Positions 62,816 to 64,000 of a stretch of DNA of 64,000 nucleotides are shown here, piece by piece; the stretch's first letter is position 1; every line of letters starts with the position of its first letter. A program made the position numbers and the translations under genes. This stretch comes from Delphinus delphis (Eukaryota; Chordata; Mammalia; Artiodactyla; Delphinidae): positions 66,462,080 through 66,526,079 of the forward strand of contig NC_082694.2 of the NCBI RefSeq assembly GCF_949987515.2. The letters run 5' to 3'. The notes below the pieces were generated by a model that saw only the letters and a list, made by a program, of their open reading frames with translations, was not told where the DNA came from and ran no database searches.

Positions 62816-63589
62816 CCAGTGGGTACTAGTTTTCTTCCTTCTTCCTTTTAAAATGAAGGGATGGCCTTGGCACTAAGATGTAAGTCGTGGAGGTTTAAGA
62901 CTGTGTGGCTGACCACCCGCAGGGAGGGCTACTATCTCAGATGGAAGGGCTCCTCCGGCGGGGTTCTTGTGTGAACCAGCATCTTTGCTCTCCTTCAATG
63001 CCACACCTGGCTCAATGCTCTGATCACTCTTGTCCTCTGTGTAGCCTTGGGACCTCCAACCAGACAGGCTCACCTTGACCCAGATGAAGTTTTCTTTTCC
63101 CTACTCTGAATTCTGGCCAAGAGCAAACCTCAGATACACTGACCTCAGGACCATCGATTCTTGGGCCTTCTGCCGGCACTCCCAGCCTGCAAGGCTCCAG
63201 TGAGGGGGGGTGCTGGGGGGGCAGGGCTAGAATGGTTCCTCTGCTCCGCATCCCCTCTCCACCCTGTGTCCCCTCTCCACCCTGCATCTCCTCTCCACGG
63301 TGGGGAGAACACATGTCAGTCCAGTGATTCAGTGCTGAGGGGCCCCGAGCCAGAGTCCCCTGGCACCCTGAACAGGGTGCTCATTGCTGCCTGGGCTCAC
63401 GCCTTAATCACTCAAGAATCAGAGCTGGGTATCACTGAACCACTCTTCATTCCTGACTGAGTACTAGGCAAACGGTCAAAATTGGATGCATTCCTGGCTT
63501 GAGGGTTGAGAGTAGGAAGAAACACCTTCTTTGTATATTTTTTTCTATATGTTTGGATTATAGTTTCTTTGGGGGGTAAAGCATTAAAT
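62816..63589. other. Upstream flank, unique
   Basis: No gene recognised; includes the 18-bp minisatellite at 63249-63302. Confidence 0.45.
63249..63302. repeat. 18-bp minisatellite, three copies
   Basis: Units CATCCCCTCTCCACCCTG, TGTCCCCTCTCCACCCTG and a third ending CTCCACGGTG. Confidence 0.9.
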
Positions 63590-63785
63590 GTTGGTGCTCT
63601 TTAACCAGTAATTCCATCGTCCTGAGGACATATTCTGGGATAGGAACTAAGGTGTATATAGATGTTCATGACATTGCCACTAAAGATACAGAAAATAGCA
63701 TAAATGTTCAACAATAGGGAAATTGTTGAACAATTATGCTACAGCTTTATGATGGACAATGATATCCATTAAAAGTGATGTTTTC
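63590..63785 (+). mobile_element. L1M 3' fragment
   Basis: ACCAGTAATTCCATCGTCCT, AATGTTCAACAATAGGGAAA and ATATCCATTAAAAGTGATG follow the L1ME 3' text. Confidence 0.75.
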
Positions 63786-63787
63786 AG

Positions 63788-63987
63788 GGGACTTCCCTGG
63801 CGGTCCAGTGGTTAAGACTTTGCCTTCCAATGCAGGGAGTGCAGGTTCGATCCCTGGTCGGGGAGCTAAAATCCCACATGCCTCGTGGCCAAAAAACCAA
63901 AACATAGAGCAGAAGCAATATTGTGACAAATTCAATAAAAGTTTAAAAATGGTCCACATCAAAAAAAAAATCTTAAAAAAAAATAAA
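63788..63987 (+). mobile_element. CHR-2-like SINE at window end
   Basis: GGACTTCCCTGGCGGTCCAG and GGTTCGATCCCTGGTCGGGG, then an extended A-rich tail. A duplication (AAAAGTGATGTT before, AAAAGGGATGTT at the last bases) suggests the element is complete, but the window stops there. Confidence 0.88.
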
Positions 63988-64000
63988 TAAAAGGGATGTT

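Noticed and set aside
63161..63460. Frame with repeated SPLHP motifs
   Set aside because: Produced by the 18-bp minisatellite; nothing else supports a gene.

Overview
This window is vertebrate nuclear DNA, almost certainly from a cetacean (whale or dolphin), with hippopotamus the main alternative. The evidence is the repeat content. There are at least fifteen tRNA-derived SINEs of the CHR family, in long (about 300-390 bp), short (about 200-220 bp, CHRS-like) and CHR-2-like forms, many with clean target-site duplications. They sit on an older mammalian background of MIR, L2, L1M, MER5A and MaLR fragments. The genes have introns and there are no prokaryotic features.

One protein-coding gene can be supported: LBH (limb bud and heart development, a Wnt-responsive transcriptional cofactor), on the minus strand. 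Its three coding segments join into an intact 105-codon frame. Exon 1 codes at 33784-33809, exon 2 is 31093-31195, and exon 3 codes at 9723-9911, followed by a 3' UTR of about 2.4 kb that ends near a poly(A) signal at 7296-7301. Splice sites and phases are consistent. The promoter lies in a CpG island at roughly 32650-34780, with a TATA box (34039-34046), GC boxes and a CRE-like site.

Layout. 1-7280 is 3'-flanking DNA of repeats (MIR, a MaLR-like LTR, L2, L1, one CHR SINE). 7280-34014 is LBH: 3' UTR, coding exon 3, a 21.2-kb intron 2 holding CHR SINEs, L1M 3' ends and a decayed hAT transposon, then exon 2, a GC-rich 2.6-kb intron 1, and exon 1. 34015-34780 is promoter and CpG island. 34780-64000 is 5'-flanking DNA with no recognisable gene, rich in SINEs, L1 and MIR, including a roughly 3-kb degraded L1 at 53210-56175. 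In human, from memory, LBH lies between YPEL5 and LCLAT1; neither is visible here.

I found no undescribed biological system. The observations most worth checking are the weak start context of LBH with a better in-frame second start, several transcription-factor-site clusters in intron 2 and upstream, the hAT element with readable transposase motifs, a fold-back inverted repeat inside the L1, and a lineage-specific SINE about 1.5 kb upstream of the LBH promoter. Conservation could not be tested here, so regulatory calls are inferences.
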